Shown: positions 25,752-34,245 of the stretch, one piece after another
Layout: each line of letters starts with the position of its first letter
How positions within the stretch are numbered: position 1 is the first letter of the stretch
From: Methylobacterium sp. J-077
Lineage (GTDB): Bacteria; Pseudomonadota; Alphaproteobacteria; Rhizobiales; Beijerinckiaceae
Direction: 5' to 3'
Assembly: GCF_022829365.1 (NCBI RefSeq)
Contig: NZ_JAKSYJ010000062.1
Coordinates: forward strand, 1 to 57,841
Length of the DNA: 57,841 bases
Notes under the pieces: model-generated
Database searches by the model: none
Seen by the model: the letters and a program-made list of their open reading frames with translations, nothing else
Told to the model about the DNA's origin: nothing
Translations under genes and position numbers: made by a program

Positions 25752-26381
25752 ATGAAGCTGTATTACATCCCCGCGAGCTGCTCGCTCGCGCCGCATATCG
25801 TTGCCCACGAACTCGGCCTCGACGTGACATTCTGCCGGGTCGATCACGCCAACCACAGGACGGAGGCGGGCGAGGATTATTACGCCGTCAATCCGCACGG
25901 CTACGTCCCAGCCCTCGAACTCGGCGACGGCCGTGTCCTGCGGGAAGGGCCGGCCATCCTGCAATACCTGGCCGATCTGAAGCCGGAGGCAGGTCTCGCC
26001 CCGGCCAACGGGAGCTTCGCGCGCTACCGCCTGCAGGAGATGCTCGGATTCCTCAATTCCGAGATCCACAAAGGCTTAATCCCCCTGCTCTATGCCCGGC
26101 TGGCAGGGCGGTATTTAGATACCGCCAAGCCAAAGGTCCAGGCGCGCTATGCCTGGATCGACGCGCAGCTCGCTGCGCACGACTACCTCATGGGCGACAA
26201 TTTCACGGTGGCCGACACCTACCTGTTCGCGCTCACCGGCTGGGGGCAGGCGCCGTGGCTGACCTCGTATTACCGGGCCGACATCCACTTCGACCCCCTG
26301 CACAACCTTCAGGCCTGGTACGGCCGCGTCCGCGGGCGCCCGGCGGTGCAACAGGCGTTGCAGGAGGAAGGGCTGCGATAG
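25752..26381 (+). CDS. Glutathione S-transferase, beta-class-like
   Basis: 209 aa from ATG 25,752. N-terminal thioredoxin-like domain starting MKLYYIPASCSLAPHIVAHE, with the Cys10 of beta-class enzymes in S-C-S. It has NPHGYVPALELGDG (cis-Pro) and LREGPAILQYLAD (glutathione-binding E/S). The helical C-terminal domain has YLMGDNFTVADTYLF, the family N-capping box. It detoxifies electrophiles by conjugation to glutathione in the cytosol. It is divergent from the HxlR gene and ends tail-to-tail with the porin gene 19 bases away. Confidence 0.92.
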   Translation: MKLYYIPASCSLAPHIVAHELGLDVTFCRVDHANHRTEAGEDYYAVNPHGYVPALELGDGRVLREGPAILQYLADLKPEAGLAPANGSFARYRLQEMLGFLNSEIHKGLIPLLYARLAGRYLDTAKPKVQARYAWIDAQLAAHDYLMGDNFTVADTYLFALTGWGQAPWLTSYYRADIHFDPLHNLQAWYGRVRGRPAVQQALQEEGLR

Positions 26382-26400
26382 GGCAGCCCAGGTTAGAGAT

Positions 26401-28098
26401 TTAGAACGGATAGTAGCGCAGCGAGGCCAGCCCGGTGACGAGGTGGGCGGAGGGCTGGATGCCGTAGACGCCCCGGAAGGCGTCGCGCTCGGTGTAGGAG
26501 GCCTGCGCACCCGCCACGAGGCGCCCGTAGGAGCCCTTGTACAGGTCGTGCCAGAAGCCGCCGGTGATCTGCCGGATGTCGCGGCTCTCGGCCTGGCAGG
26601 TGCCGCTCGCCGCGCCCTCGACATCGCAGCCGGTCACCACCAGGGTCGGCGCGCCGTAGCCCGTGGCGTTGCGGGCGCCGGCCCGGGACGCGTGCTCCCA
26701 GCCGGCATAGAGGTAGACGTCGGTACCGGGCTGGACATGGGCGACCGCGCCGGTCAGCAGCTGGAAGGCCGGGATCGGGGCGATCGAGCCGTCGGCCCTG
26801 AGGGCGAAGTCCGGCAGCTGCGCAGAGCCGTAGCGGCCGATGCCCTGGCCGACGAGGCCGCTGACCTGGACGTCGAGCACCTTGTCGATCACCGGCAGGG
26901 TCGCGGCGCCGCCGATCCCGTAGCCCAGGGCGGTGTCCGAGCGGCCGGGGAGGCGGGTCGCGGCGGTGATGTTCGTCGCGCTCAGGCGGTCGTCGAAGAA
27001 GCGCACCAGTCCCTTGACCTCGTAATGACCGAAGCCCGGCTCGACGGCGAGCTTGCCGACGATGTCGGGGGCGCTGTTGTTCGAGTAGGTGGTGGCGGTG
27101 TTGAGCAGGCCGGCGCCGTCGCCGGTGTTGTTGAGGTTGACGAGGCTCGGCGCGGCGAACGGGCTCGGCGGCAGCACGCTCTGGGGCGATTCCGCCGACA
27201 GGCCGGCCCAGAGGCCCGGCGCCAGGTCCTTGACCACCCGGATCTGCGGATTGCGGGTCCAGTTGAAGCCCGGCACGTATTGCGCGTCGATGGTGAGCGG
27301 GATCTGCTCCTTGAGCGGCGTGATCCCGGCGAGATCCGTGGTGATCAGGCTCCAGGCCTGGCCCGCCAGCACGTGCCAGCCGGAATCCAGGGCGTCGACG
27401 GTGGCGAAGATCTGCCGGACCCGCGGCGTGTAGCTGTTGCTCTCGCGGGAATTCGAGGTGGTGCCCGCTGCCAGGAAATCGATCTCGTAATAGCCCGAGA
27501 TCTGCAGCGTCGGCTCGACCTTGGCGGTGAACAGGCCGCTCAGGCGGCTCTGCCGGGCTGAGAAGCGGAACTCGCTCTCGCGCGCCTGCGGGCTGTTGCG
27601 GAACGGGATGCCGTTGAAATCGCTGGCGACGTCCGAGACGAGGTTGGGGTTGCGGAAGATGCCCGCCAGCTCGACGAAGCCCCCCGGGGTGAAGCAGATC
27701 GCCGACCCCAGCGCGTAGCTGCCGGCATTGCAGACCAGGTCGTTGGCGAGGATCACCGGCGTGTGCTCGGAGGCGGCCGGCCGCGCCCCGCCGGGGCCGC
27801 CCGCCTGGGCCACCTGTTGCTGGCGCTCGGTCCGCGCGGCGAGGCGCGCCTGCTCGGTCGACAAAGCCCGGCGGGCGCGCGTCTCGCCGGCGAGGGCCTG
27901 ACGCTGCCCGCCCGCCTGCCGGCGCAGGGCCGCGAGTTCCTGCTGCATCGCCTGCATCTGCCGCTGCATCGCGTCCATCCGGGCCGCCATCTCGGCGGCG
28001 GTCTGGGCGCGGGCGGGAAGGGGCGTGAGGCCGGCCGCGAGGGCCAAGACGGGCGGCAAGGCAGCCGACAGGACGCTCGGCAGGATCGGTCGGGACAT
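26401..28098 (-). CDS. Outer-membrane porin-like protein with N-terminal coiled coil
   Basis: 565 aa from ATG 28,098. Signal peptide (about 1-32, ending ARA), then a coiled coil of MDAMQRQMQAMQQELAALRR type (about 40-95), then a barrel. The barrel has alternating strands, LSGLFTAKVEPTLQISGYYE, LAGQAWSLITTDLAGI and an aromatic C-terminus LASLRYYPF, whose final Phe is the outer-membrane assembly signal. Size and layout match alphaproteobacterial carbohydrate- or solute-porins found in methylobacteria. The coiled coil probably spans the periplasm or trimerises. Substrate unknown. Confidence 0.8.
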   Translation of the reverse strand: MSRPILPSVLSAALPPVLALAAGLTPLPARAQTAAEMAARMDAMQRQMQAMQQELAALRRQAGGQRQALAGETRARRALSTEQARLAARTERQQQVAQAGGPGGARPAASEHTPVILANDLVCNAGSYALGSAICFTPGGFVELAGIFRNPNLVSDVASDFNGIPFRNSPQARESEFRFSARQSRLSGLFTAKVEPTLQISGYYEIDFLAAGTTSNSRESNSYTPRVRQIFATVDALDSGWHVLAGQAWSLITTDLAGITPLKEQIPLTIDAQYVPGFNWTRNPQIRVVKDLAPGLWAGLSAESPQSVLPPSPFAAPSLVNLNNTGDGAGLLNTATTYSNNSAPDIVGKLAVEPGFGHYEVKGLVRFFDDRLSATNITAATRLPGRSDTALGYGIGGAATLPVIDKVLDVQVSGLVGQGIGRYGSAQLPDFALRADGSIAPIPAFQLLTGAVAHVQPGTDVYLYAGWEHASRAGARNATGYGAPTLVVTGCDVEGAASGTCQAESRDIRQITGGFWHDLYKGSYGRLVAGAQASYTERDAFRGVYGIQPSAHLVTGLASLRYYPF

Positions 28099-28408
28099 CA
28101 CTGGTCACCCCGTGCAAGCGTGGATCCGGCGGCGGTCCGGAGGCGGTGTTCGGACTTGTCGGATACGGCGTGCGACGCCGGCATGACGCGGCTAGCACGC
28201 CATCCGAACAACCTGCGGGAAAGCCGTTCTCGGGATGCGGAAGACGCGCATGCTGTGGCCGAGACGCCACGGCCGCGGCGCCCGGCAGACGGGACCCGGC
28301 CCGCACGGGCGGGGGCCTGCGACCTTCCCGGCCGGAACTTGGCCGTGCGGAGGCGAGGTTGGCCGGATGAATGGATCGCCCCGATCCCAGCCAGCGCGAG
28401 ACGCCGAC
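28099..28408. other. Divergent promoter region between porin and ferritin-like gene
   Basis: 310 bases hold the promoters of two divergent genes. In-frame extension of the rightward gene is open back to 28,235, but it has atypical Arg/Pro-rich content and no RBS. No operator was recognised. Confidence 0.4.
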
Positions 28409-28918
28409 ATGACACTCGACACACGTTCGATCTACGTCACCGCCCTCAAGAACACCCACGCCGTCGAGATGCAGGCCCTGCAGATCATGGAGCGGCAGGT
28501 CGAGCGCCTGGAACATTACCCGGAGATGGAGAAGGCCCTGCGCCGGCACATCGAGGAGACGCACGGCCAGCGCCAGCGCCTGGAGGAGGCCCTGCAGAGC
28601 CTCGGCGACAGCCCTTCGGCGCTGAAGGAGGGCTTCCTGGGCTTCGTCGGCAACATGATGGCGCTCGGCCACGCGCCGGCCCAGGACGAGATCCTGAAGA
28701 ACACCTACGCCAATCACGCCTTCGAGAATTTCGAGATCGCGGCCTACGAGTCGCTGCTGACGATCGCCGACGCGGCCGGCCAGCAGGCCCATCGGACCGG
28801 CTTCCAGCAATCGCTGAAGGAGGAGCAGGGTATGGCCGAGGCGGTGCGCGCGCTGATCAGGCCGACCACCGAGCGCTACCTGGCGTTGACCACGGCCGGC
28901 GAGAAGGCCGACCGCTGA
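28409..28918 (+). CDS. Ferritin-like protein of the YciE/YciF (DUF892) family
   Basis: 169 aa from ATG 28,409, the usual family length. Four-helix bundle with a di-iron motif set: HAVEMQALQIMERQVERLEHYPEM (Glu ligand), RHIEETHGQRQRLEEAL (E-x-x-H), FENFEIAAYESLL (Glu) and QSLKEEQGMAE (Glu). Members are stress-linked, possibly binding iron or manganese. It is monocistronic with a divergent promoter shared with the porin. Confidence 0.88.
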   Translation: MTLDTRSIYVTALKNTHAVEMQALQIMERQVERLEHYPEMEKALRRHIEETHGQRQRLEEALQSLGDSPSALKEGFLGFVGNMMALGHAPAQDEILKNTYANHAFENFEIAAYESLLTIADAAGQQAHRTGFQQSLKEEQGMAEAVRALIRPTTERYLALTTAGEKADR

Positions 28919-29145
28919 CGCGACGGGCTCGCCGCGACGGACATCAGGTCATGCGCCTGACGGCCCAGGCGAACCGGGCGCGGCCTCGAACCGTCATAGT
29001 CAAGCTTTGCCGAGATCAGGCCGGGCGGCACTCCGGGCACGAATACGCGATTCGTCTCGGATCCCGCACGAAAAACAGTCGCGCCGTGCGAACCGGATGG
29101 CAGCGGGACCGTTATGTCCTCGAACACTATTCCGGAGAGCAGGAC

Positions 29146-29343
29146 ATGGCCAAGCACGAGATCCTCGGCTACTTCGAGCACCGCCGCGACGGAGCCTGGG
29201 TGTGCGTCCGGCCGTTCACCCTGACCACGCGCGATGCCAGCGTCGATATCCGGCAGGGCATGCGCTTCGATTACGGCAAGCGCGTCGGCGGCCTCGACCT
29301 CGCCGAGTATCTGGAGCAGCTCGGCTCGCAGTTCGGCTCGTAG
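29146..29343 (+). CDS. Small conserved-looking cytosolic protein, unknown function
   Basis: 65 aa from ATG 29,146, with GGAGAGCAGG just upstream. Compact, no signal peptide: EILGYFEHRRDGAWVCVRPF, then a strand-rich core and LAEYLEQLGSQFG at the end. The region between the ferritin-like gene and this one (29,102-29,145) keeps an open frame, but the RBS fixes the start. Family not recognised. Confidence 0.65.
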   Translation: MAKHEILGYFEHRRDGAWVCVRPFTLTTRDASVDIRQGMRFDYGKRVGGLDLAEYLEQLGSQFGS

Positions 29344-29449
29344 GCCAAGAGCGACACCAGCCCGTCCGGCATCATGCCGGCGGGCTTGCGCTCAACACAC
29401 TACGTCCGCGACGGGCGCCGGGAAAAAGCACCCGGCGCCCGTCGGCGTT

Positions 29450-30220
29450 TCAGGCTCCGCCCCACTGCATGGTCAGGCCGCCATCCACCACCAGCGTGTG
29501 GCCGGTGACATAGTCGGACGCCCCCGAGGCAAGATACAGGATCGCCCGGGCGATCTCTTCGGGCTGGCCGGCGCGGTGCCATGGAATCCGCTCCAGGGAC
29601 TGATCCAGCACCTCGGTCTTCTCGAAGCGGTCGGCGGTCATCGGGGTCTCGATCAGTCCCGGGGCGACGTTGTTGACGTTGATCCGGTCCTCGGCGAGTT
29701 CCCGCGACAGGCTGCGGCACAGGGAGCCGAGCCCGGCCTTCGACATCCCGTAGGGTGCGCTCTCGGGGGTCGGCAGGTGCTGGGCCACCGACGAGACGAA
29801 CACGATCTTGCCGGCGCCGCCCTCCGCCCGGCGCATCCCGATGAACGGGCGCGCGCAGAACAGCGGGCCCATCAGGTTCACCCGCAGGATCCGCTCCAGC
29901 AGGGCGTCGTCCATCTCGGCCACCGGCACGCCGCTCATTGCCTGGCCGGCATTGGCCACCAGGATGTCGAGGCCGCCCAGCTCGCTGCCGACGCGGTCGT
30001 AGGCGGCGTTCACCGCCGCCGGATCGCCGACATCGAGTTGCAGCACCAGGGCGCGGCGGCCGGCCGACTCGACCCGGGCGGCGGTCTCCCGGATACCCGC
30101 CTCGTCGGTGTGGTAGGTGATCGCCACGTCGGCGCCTTCGCGGGCGAACAGCTCCGCGGTCGCCTGCCCGATGCCGGAATCGGCTCCGGTGATCAGGGCT
30201 CGTTTGTCGGTCAGGATCAT
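29450..30220 (-). CDS. Short-chain dehydrogenase/reductase
   Basis: 256 aa, classical SDR. NAD(P)-binding motif T-G-A-D-S-G-I-G (residues 11-18), NAG in LVANAGQAM, the catalytic S in VFVSSVAQ and Y-G-M-S-K, PGLIETPM, and a C-terminal YVTGHTLVVDGG. It resembles glucose-1-dehydrogenase-like and 3-ketoacyl reductase-like SDRs; the substrate cannot be read from sequence. It is divergent from the TetR gene with a 170-base gap, which suggests that TetR protein represses it. Confidence 0.9.
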   Translation of the reverse strand: MILTDKRALITGADSGIGQATAELFAREGADVAITYHTDEAGIRETAARVESAGRRALVLQLDVGDPAAVNAAYDRVGSELGGLDILVANAGQAMSGVPVAEMDDALLERILRVNLMGPLFCARPFIGMRRAEGGAGKIVFVSSVAQHLPTPESAPYGMSKAGLGSLCRSLSRELAEDRINVNNVAPGLIETPMTADRFEKTEVLDQSLERIPWHRAGQPEEIARAILYLASGASDYVTGHTLVVDGGLTMQWGGA

Positions 30221-30390
30221 TCTGCGCGTCTCGCTCGCTCACCGCCCGCGAGGCGGCCGGATGCCGGGGCAATCGGTGCGGCCGGGGAGGGTTCCGCGCG
30301 CGCCGACCCGCCGCAGGCGATCGCGCCTCAGACGAGGGCCCAGGCCGGGCTCTTTGACGGCCGCCGCGCCGGTGCCCTACTGAGGGGTGC

Positions 30391-31032
30391 ATGTCCCTGG
30401 ATGCCCCGCCCCCCCTGCTCGCGGAGGAGAACGCACCCACCACCCGCTGCCGCATCCTGGCGACGGCGGCGGCGTATTTCCGCGCGATCGGCTACCAGAA
30501 GACCACCGTGGCGGACATCGCCCGGACGCTGAAGATGAGCCCGGCCAACGTCTACCGGTTCTTCGATTCGAAGAAGGCGATCAACGAGGCGGTGCTGGAG
30601 CGGCTGATCGGCGAGATCGAAGCCCTGGTCTCGGAGGTCGCCGCCCGGCCGGGCCTCAGCGCCACCGAGCGCCTGGTGGCGGCAATCGACCTCCTGCACC
30701 GCGACTGCACCCGGCGGTGTGAGGAATTTCCCCGCCTCCACGAGATGGTCGAGGCGGCCATGGGCGAGAGCTGGGAGGTCTGCCGCCACCACATCGCCCG
30801 GGTCACCGCCGGGTTCGAGCGCATCATCCGCGACGGGGTGGCGCGCGGCGAGTTCGAGGCCGCCGACCCGGCGGAAGCGGCCGCCTGCATCCATGCCGGC
30901 ATCGCCCGCTACACGCATCCGCTGCTGGTCGGGCAGACCGCGCTGCAGCCGGTGCCCTCGCTGGAGGCCATGACGGCGTTCCTCTTGCGGGGCCTGGCGC
31001 CGACGCGGCTGACTGGCGCGGGACCGGCATAG
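30391..31032 (+). CDS. TetR-family transcriptional regulator
   Basis: 213 aa. N-terminal HTH: RILATAAAYFRAIGYQKTTV, ADIARTLKMSPANVYRFFDS, KKAINEAVLERL. The C-terminal ligand/dimer domain has a DUF-type TetR_C motif (H-E-M-V-E-A-A-M-G-E-S-W). It is probably a repressor of the divergent SDR gene and of itself. Confidence 0.9.
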   Translation: MSLDAPPPLLAEENAPTTRCRILATAAAYFRAIGYQKTTVADIARTLKMSPANVYRFFDSKKAINEAVLERLIGEIEALVSEVAARPGLSATERLVAAIDLLHRDCTRRCEEFPRLHEMVEAAMGESWEVCRHHIARVTAGFERIIRDGVARGEFEAADPAEAAACIHAGIARYTHPLLVGQTALQPVPSLEAMTAFLLRGLAPTRLTGAGPA

Positions 31033-31175
31033 GGCACGCGTCCGAGCAGGTGATGGCAGCTCCGTCTGTACTTCCACGCAGGCTTGCATGGGCTTATGCT
31101 GGACGAATGACGCGCCGCCTTCCTCCTCGTACCACGGCCCTAACGAGTAACAGCGGCGTGCGGCATCCCGCGGGG

Positions 31176-31331
31176 ATGCAAGCAGCCCCTGCTACCATCG
31201 ACCGTGAACCGCCCGAACCGATGAGCGATGAGGAGCGCTCCGCCGCGCAGCGCGGCTTGGCCGACGTGCGCGCGGGCCGGTTAGCCACGGCGGCCGAGGT
31301 CGAAGCCGCGTACCGCCGCTTCCGGCCTTGA
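31176..31331 (+). CDS. Putative antitoxin of a ParE-type module
   Basis: About 51 aa from ATG 31,176 (alternatives 31,107 or 31,221). The C-terminal half (AAQRGLADVRAGRLATAAEVEAAYRR) matches the helical tail of ParD/CopG-like antitoxins. Its TGA overlaps the toxin TTG in a TTGA arrangement. The N-terminal DNA-binding part is short and not obvious. The role is inferred mostly from coupling to the toxin gene. Confidence 0.6.
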   Translation: MQAAPATIDREPPEPMSDEERSAAQRGLADVRAGRLATAAEVEAAYRRFRP

Positions 31332-31606
31332 AGGTTGTCTATATCCGCGCCGCTCTTGAGGAACTCAACGGTATCGCGGACTATCTTACGCCTCGCCATT
31401 CTCTCGGCGCTGCCAATGTCGAGGCGGATATCCGAACGGCGATCGATCGGTTGGTCGTCCACCCCTACAGTGGGCGCGCTCAGGATGAGGCCGGCGTACG
31501 AAAGGCGGTCTCATCGAGCTATCGTTACAGGATCCTGTACGCGGTCGATGACGCCGCCGGCATCGTCCAAGTGCTGTCGATCCTGCATCCGTCCCGACAG
31601 AGCTAG
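31328..31606 (+). CDS. RelE/ParE-family toxin
   Basis: 92 aa from TTG 31,328. ParE-type signatures: YIRAALEELNGIADYL, then AIDRLVVHPYSGR, GVRKAVSSSYRYRILYAVDD and a final ILHPSRQ. ParE toxins inhibit DNA gyrase; RelE relatives cleave mRNA on the ribosome. The R-Y-R-I-L-Y core and the H-P-S-R end favour ParE. Translationally coupled to the small antitoxin gene. Confidence 0.82.
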   Translation: MKVVYIRAALEELNGIADYLTPRHSLGAANVEADIRTAIDRLVVHPYSGRAQDEAGVRKAVSSSYRYRILYAVDDAAGIVQVLSILHPSRQS

Positions 31607-31621
31607 GCCGGTCCGGCGGCC

Positions 31622-31966
31622 CTACTCGGAGGCCCGCCCCGCCTCAGGCGCGGGCTCGGACACGCTCGGCTGCGGGCCGTCATAGCCCTCGATCACCAAA
31701 ATCTCGGCGTCGACCCCGCCGCGCTGCTTGGCCTTGGCGGCCTGGTAGAGGTCGGAGTTCCAGCAGGCGAGGGCGTCGGCGTAGCTCGGGAACTCGATCA
31801 CCACGTTGCGGGATCGGGGCTGACCCATCACCGCCTCGAAGGCGCCGCCGCGCACCAGGAAGCGGCCGCCATGCTTGGCGAAGGCGGCGCCGTTGGCGGC
31901 GACGTACTCCTTGTAGGCCTCCGCGTCGCGGACATCGACCCGCGCGATCCAGTAGCCCTTCGCCAT
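31622..31966 (-). CDS. DUF1330 family protein
   Basis: 114 aa from ATG 31,966. Ferredoxin-like (dimeric alpha-beta barrel) fold: MAKGYWIARVDVRDAEAYKE, FLVRGGAFEAVMG, NVVIEFPSYADALACWNSDL, YQAAKAKQ. These small cytosolic proteins are widespread, with unknown biochemical role. The C-terminal ~15 residues are an extra Pro/Glu tail. It is convergent with the toxin gene. Confidence 0.88.
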   Translation of the reverse strand: MAKGYWIARVDVRDAEAYKEYVAANGAAFAKHGGRFLVRGGAFEAVMGQPRSRNVVIEFPSYADALACWNSDLYQAAKAKQRGGVDAEILVIEGYDGPQPSVSEPAPEAGRASE

Positions 31967-32028
31967 CCTGCGCCTCATTGGTTGCGGAGTTGAAATGGAT
32001 TCCGGTTGGCCGAAGGCAATGCCGGGAT

Positions 32029-32721
32029 TCAGGCGAGTTCGGCGACGATCGCCCGGGCGACCGCGCGCGGGTCGGCGGCGCCGGTGATCGGGCGCCCGAC
32101 CACGACATGGTCAATGCCGGCTCTGCGGGCGTCACCGGGGGTCATCACCCGCTTCTGGTCGCCGGCCTCGGCGCCCGCCGGGCGAATGCCCGGGGTGACG
32201 ATCAACCGGTCGGGCCCGACGATGCGCCGGACCGCAGTCGCCTCGGCCGCCGAGCAGACGACCCCATCGATGCCGATCTCCGCGGCCTGGGCGGCGCGCT
32301 GGGCGACCAGCTCCGCCACCGGCAGGGCGTATCCGGCCTCCGCGGCGTCGGCATCGTCGTAGGAGGTCAGCACCGTCACGGCGAGGATCTTCAGGCCCGC
32401 GCCCCGCCCGCGCACGGCCGCCCGCATGGTCTGCGGATAGGCGTGTACGGTGAGGAAAGTGGCGCCTGAGCCCGAGGCCGAGCGCACGCCCTCTTCGACG
32501 GTGTTGCCGATGTCGTGGAGTTTCAGGTCGAGGAACACTTTGAGGCCGCGCGCCGCCAGCCGTTCGGCGAGCGCCAGGCCGCCGGCATAGCCCAGCCGGT
32601 AGCCGATCTTGTAGAAGGTTGCGGCCTCGCCGATCCGGTCGATCAGCGCCTCGGCCTCGGGCACGCTCGGGAGATCGAGGGCCACGATCAGGCGGTCGCG
32701 GGGGTCGGCACTCACGGTCAT
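32029..32721 (-). CDS. pyrF: Orotidine 5'-phosphate decarboxylase
   Basis: 230 aa from ATG 32,721. It catalyses the last step of UMP synthesis. Signatures: [19 protein letters not shown], the active-site [13 protein letters not shown] with the D-x-K-x-x-D network, [33 protein letters not shown] and [12 protein letters not shown]. Core metabolism gene, which places this part of the window on the chromosome. It is surrounded by accessory toxin-antitoxin genes. Confidence 0.95.
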   Translation of the reverse strand: MTVSADPRDRLIVALDLPSVPEAEALIDRIGEAATFYKIGYRLGYAGGLALAERLAARGLKVFLDLKLHDIGNTVEEGVRSASGSGATFLTVHAYPQTMRAAVRGRGAGLKILAVTVLTSYDDADAAEAGYALPVAELVAQRAAQAAEIGIDGVVCSAAEATAVRRIVGPDRLIVTPGIRPAGAEAGDQKRVMTPGDARRAGIDHVVVGRPITGAADPRAVARAIVAELA

Positions 32722-32770
32722 CGGGGCGTCCTTCGGGCTGGCGGCACGGATCACGCCGCGGCGAGGGCTG

Positions 32771-33151
32771 TCAATCCGGGGGCTGGGACGTGTCAGCCGC
32801 GCTTTTGGCCGCCTTGGGCCGCCGCTTGCCGCGCGCGAGCCCCTCGGCCAGGGCCTCGTTCATGCGCGCCTGCCAGCCGGGACCGCCTGCCTGGTAGGCG
32901 GCGAGCACGTCGGGATCGACGTTCAGGGTGAGCTGCACCCGCCCGCCGGTCTCATCCTGCGAGGGACTTCTCCGGGTCAGGGCGGCGTAGACGGCGGGCG
33001 GAAGCACGTCGCGAGCCGGGCGCAGGTGCGCCAGTTCGGCGTCGGTCAGTTCCGCCGAATCGGGATTGTTGACGATGGACGCCTGGAGGAGCGCCTCCTC
33101 GGCATCGCTGAGCGGAGGCGCCCTCCGCCTGGTCGTGTCACGCGTCGTCAT
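32771..33151 (-). CDS. brnA: BrnA-type antitoxin
   Basis: 126 aa from ATG 33,151. C-terminal ribbon-helix-helix typical of Brn[34 protein letters not shown]. The N-terminal half is helical and acidic and would wrap the toxin. The start lies inside the 3' end of the brnT gene (14-base overlap), giving the toxin-first order usual for BrnT/BrnA. It autoregulates in characterised systems. Confidence 0.82.
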   Translation of the reverse strand: MTTRDTTRRRAPPLSDAEEALLQASIVNNPDSAELTDAELAHLRPARDVLPPAVYAALTRRSPSQDETGGRVQLTLNVDPDVLAAYQAGGPGWQARMNEALAEGLARGKRRPKAAKSAADTSQPPD

Positions 33152-33422
33152 AGGCCATCCGCTCCTTCCGGCTCGCAGGGCGCAGGCTGATCGCCGCAAC
33201 CGCCTCCGTTCCGAGCACTGCGAACGTGAGGGTCACGAGTTGCGAGTCCAGGAAACCGACGGCCTTGAAGCGGCGCCCGCCAGTCTTGCTCGCATAGGTC
33301 TCGCTGACCAGGGCGGTCTCCCATTCGAAGCGGACCTGTGCGTCGGCGAAATCCAGGCCGTGCCCCTCGGGCGGAGGCCTGAGGTTCCTCTGTCGCTTCG
33401 GCTCGTCCCAGACCATCCGCAC
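33138..33422 (-). CDS. brnT: BrnT-type ribonuclease toxin
   Basis: 94 aa. BrnT pattern: VWDEPKRQRN, then HGLDFADAQVRFEWETALV, RRFKAVGFLDSQLVTLTF and [16 protein letters not shown] (the conserved I-S-x-R-x-A-x-x-x-E-R). The usual N-x-x-K-H-G turn is changed by an insertion (NLRPPPEGHG). RelE-like RNA-cleaving toxin. Coupled to brnA. Confidence 0.85.
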   Translation of the reverse strand: MRMVWDEPKRQRNLRPPPEGHGLDFADAQVRFEWETALVSETYASKTGGRRFKAVGFLDSQLVTLTFAVLGTEAVAAISLRPASRKERMAYDDA

Positions 33423-33475
33423 CAGATATTTGTAGCGCCCGGATGGCGGCTCCGTCGAGCCAGTTCAGAGCCCGC

Positions 33476-34102
33476 TCACCCACCCAGCACCCGCGCCACC
33501 TCCGCCTTCAGCACCGGCAGCAGCTCCGCCTCGAACCAGGGCTCGCGCTTGAGCCAGCCGTTGTTGCGCCAGGACGGGTGGGGCAGGGGCAGGACGCGGG
33601 GGCGGCGGGGCTCGGCCAGGATCGCGCGCCAGCGCCGCACGGTGCCGGTCAGGCCGTCCTCCATCCGGCCCAGATGCCAGGCCTGTGCGTATTGGCCGAT
33701 CACCAGGATGAGATCGAGGTCCGGCAGCCCGGCGAACAGCTCCGCCCGCCAGCGCTCGGCGCATTCCCGGCGGGGCGGCCGGTCGCCGCCCTTGGGGTCG
33801 AGGCCGGGGAAGCAGGAGCCCATCGGCACGATCGCGACCTGCGCCGGGTCGTAGAACCGCGCCTCGTCGAGGCCGAGCCAGCTCCGCAGCCGCACGCCGG
33901 ACGGGTCGGTGAAGGGCAAGCCGGTGCGGTGGGCCCGGGTGCCGGGGGCCTGGCTCGCCACGCACAGGCGCGCACCGGTGCTGCCCTGAACGATCGGCCG
34001 CGGCTCCTGGGGCAGGGGCGGCCCGTAGAGCGGGCTGTCCCGGCACAGGCGGCAGGCGCGCAGGCGGGCGGCGGTGTCTTCGAACGGGACGAGTGCGGGC
34101 AT
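33476..34102 (-). CDS. Uracil-DNA glycosylase family protein
   Basis: 208 aa from ATG 34,102. Family blocks: LRACRLCRDSPLYG (Fe-S-type Cys pair C-R-L-C), VASQAPGTRAHRTGLPFTDPSG (motif 1, G-x-x-A-H-x-T-G-x-P-F), GSCFPG, and the C-terminal HPSWRNNGWLKREPWFE. Family 4/5-like members remove uracil from DNA; this subgroup, found widely in Proteobacteria, is rarely tested. Cytosolic repair role inferred. Confidence 0.82.
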   Translation of the reverse strand: MPALVPFEDTAARLRACRLCRDSPLYGPPLPQEPRPIVQGSTGARLCVASQAPGTRAHRTGLPFTDPSGVRLRSWLGLDEARFYDPAQVAIVPMGSCFPGLDPKGGDRPPRRECAERWRAELFAGLPDLDLILVIGQYAQAWHLGRMEDGLTGTVRRWRAILAEPRRPRVLPLPHPSWRNNGWLKREPWFEAELLPVLKAEVARVLGG

Positions 34103-34245
34103 CGATCCCGAGATGGCGAGCCGCCGCGCGGAAACCAAAAAAAACGGCGCGGTATCGCGCCGCGCCGTCGTCAGTCGGGTCTCTTGCCTTGGGGGGAAGG
34201 CCCCTCCGTCCTACGCCGGCGCGGACAGGCGCGGCGTGCGATTCG

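Noticed and set aside
27763..29343. 526-residue open frame across the porin 5' end and the ferritin-like gene
   Set aside because: Only its last 65 codons (29,146-29,343, with RBS) look real; the rest is antisense or out-of-frame to better genes.
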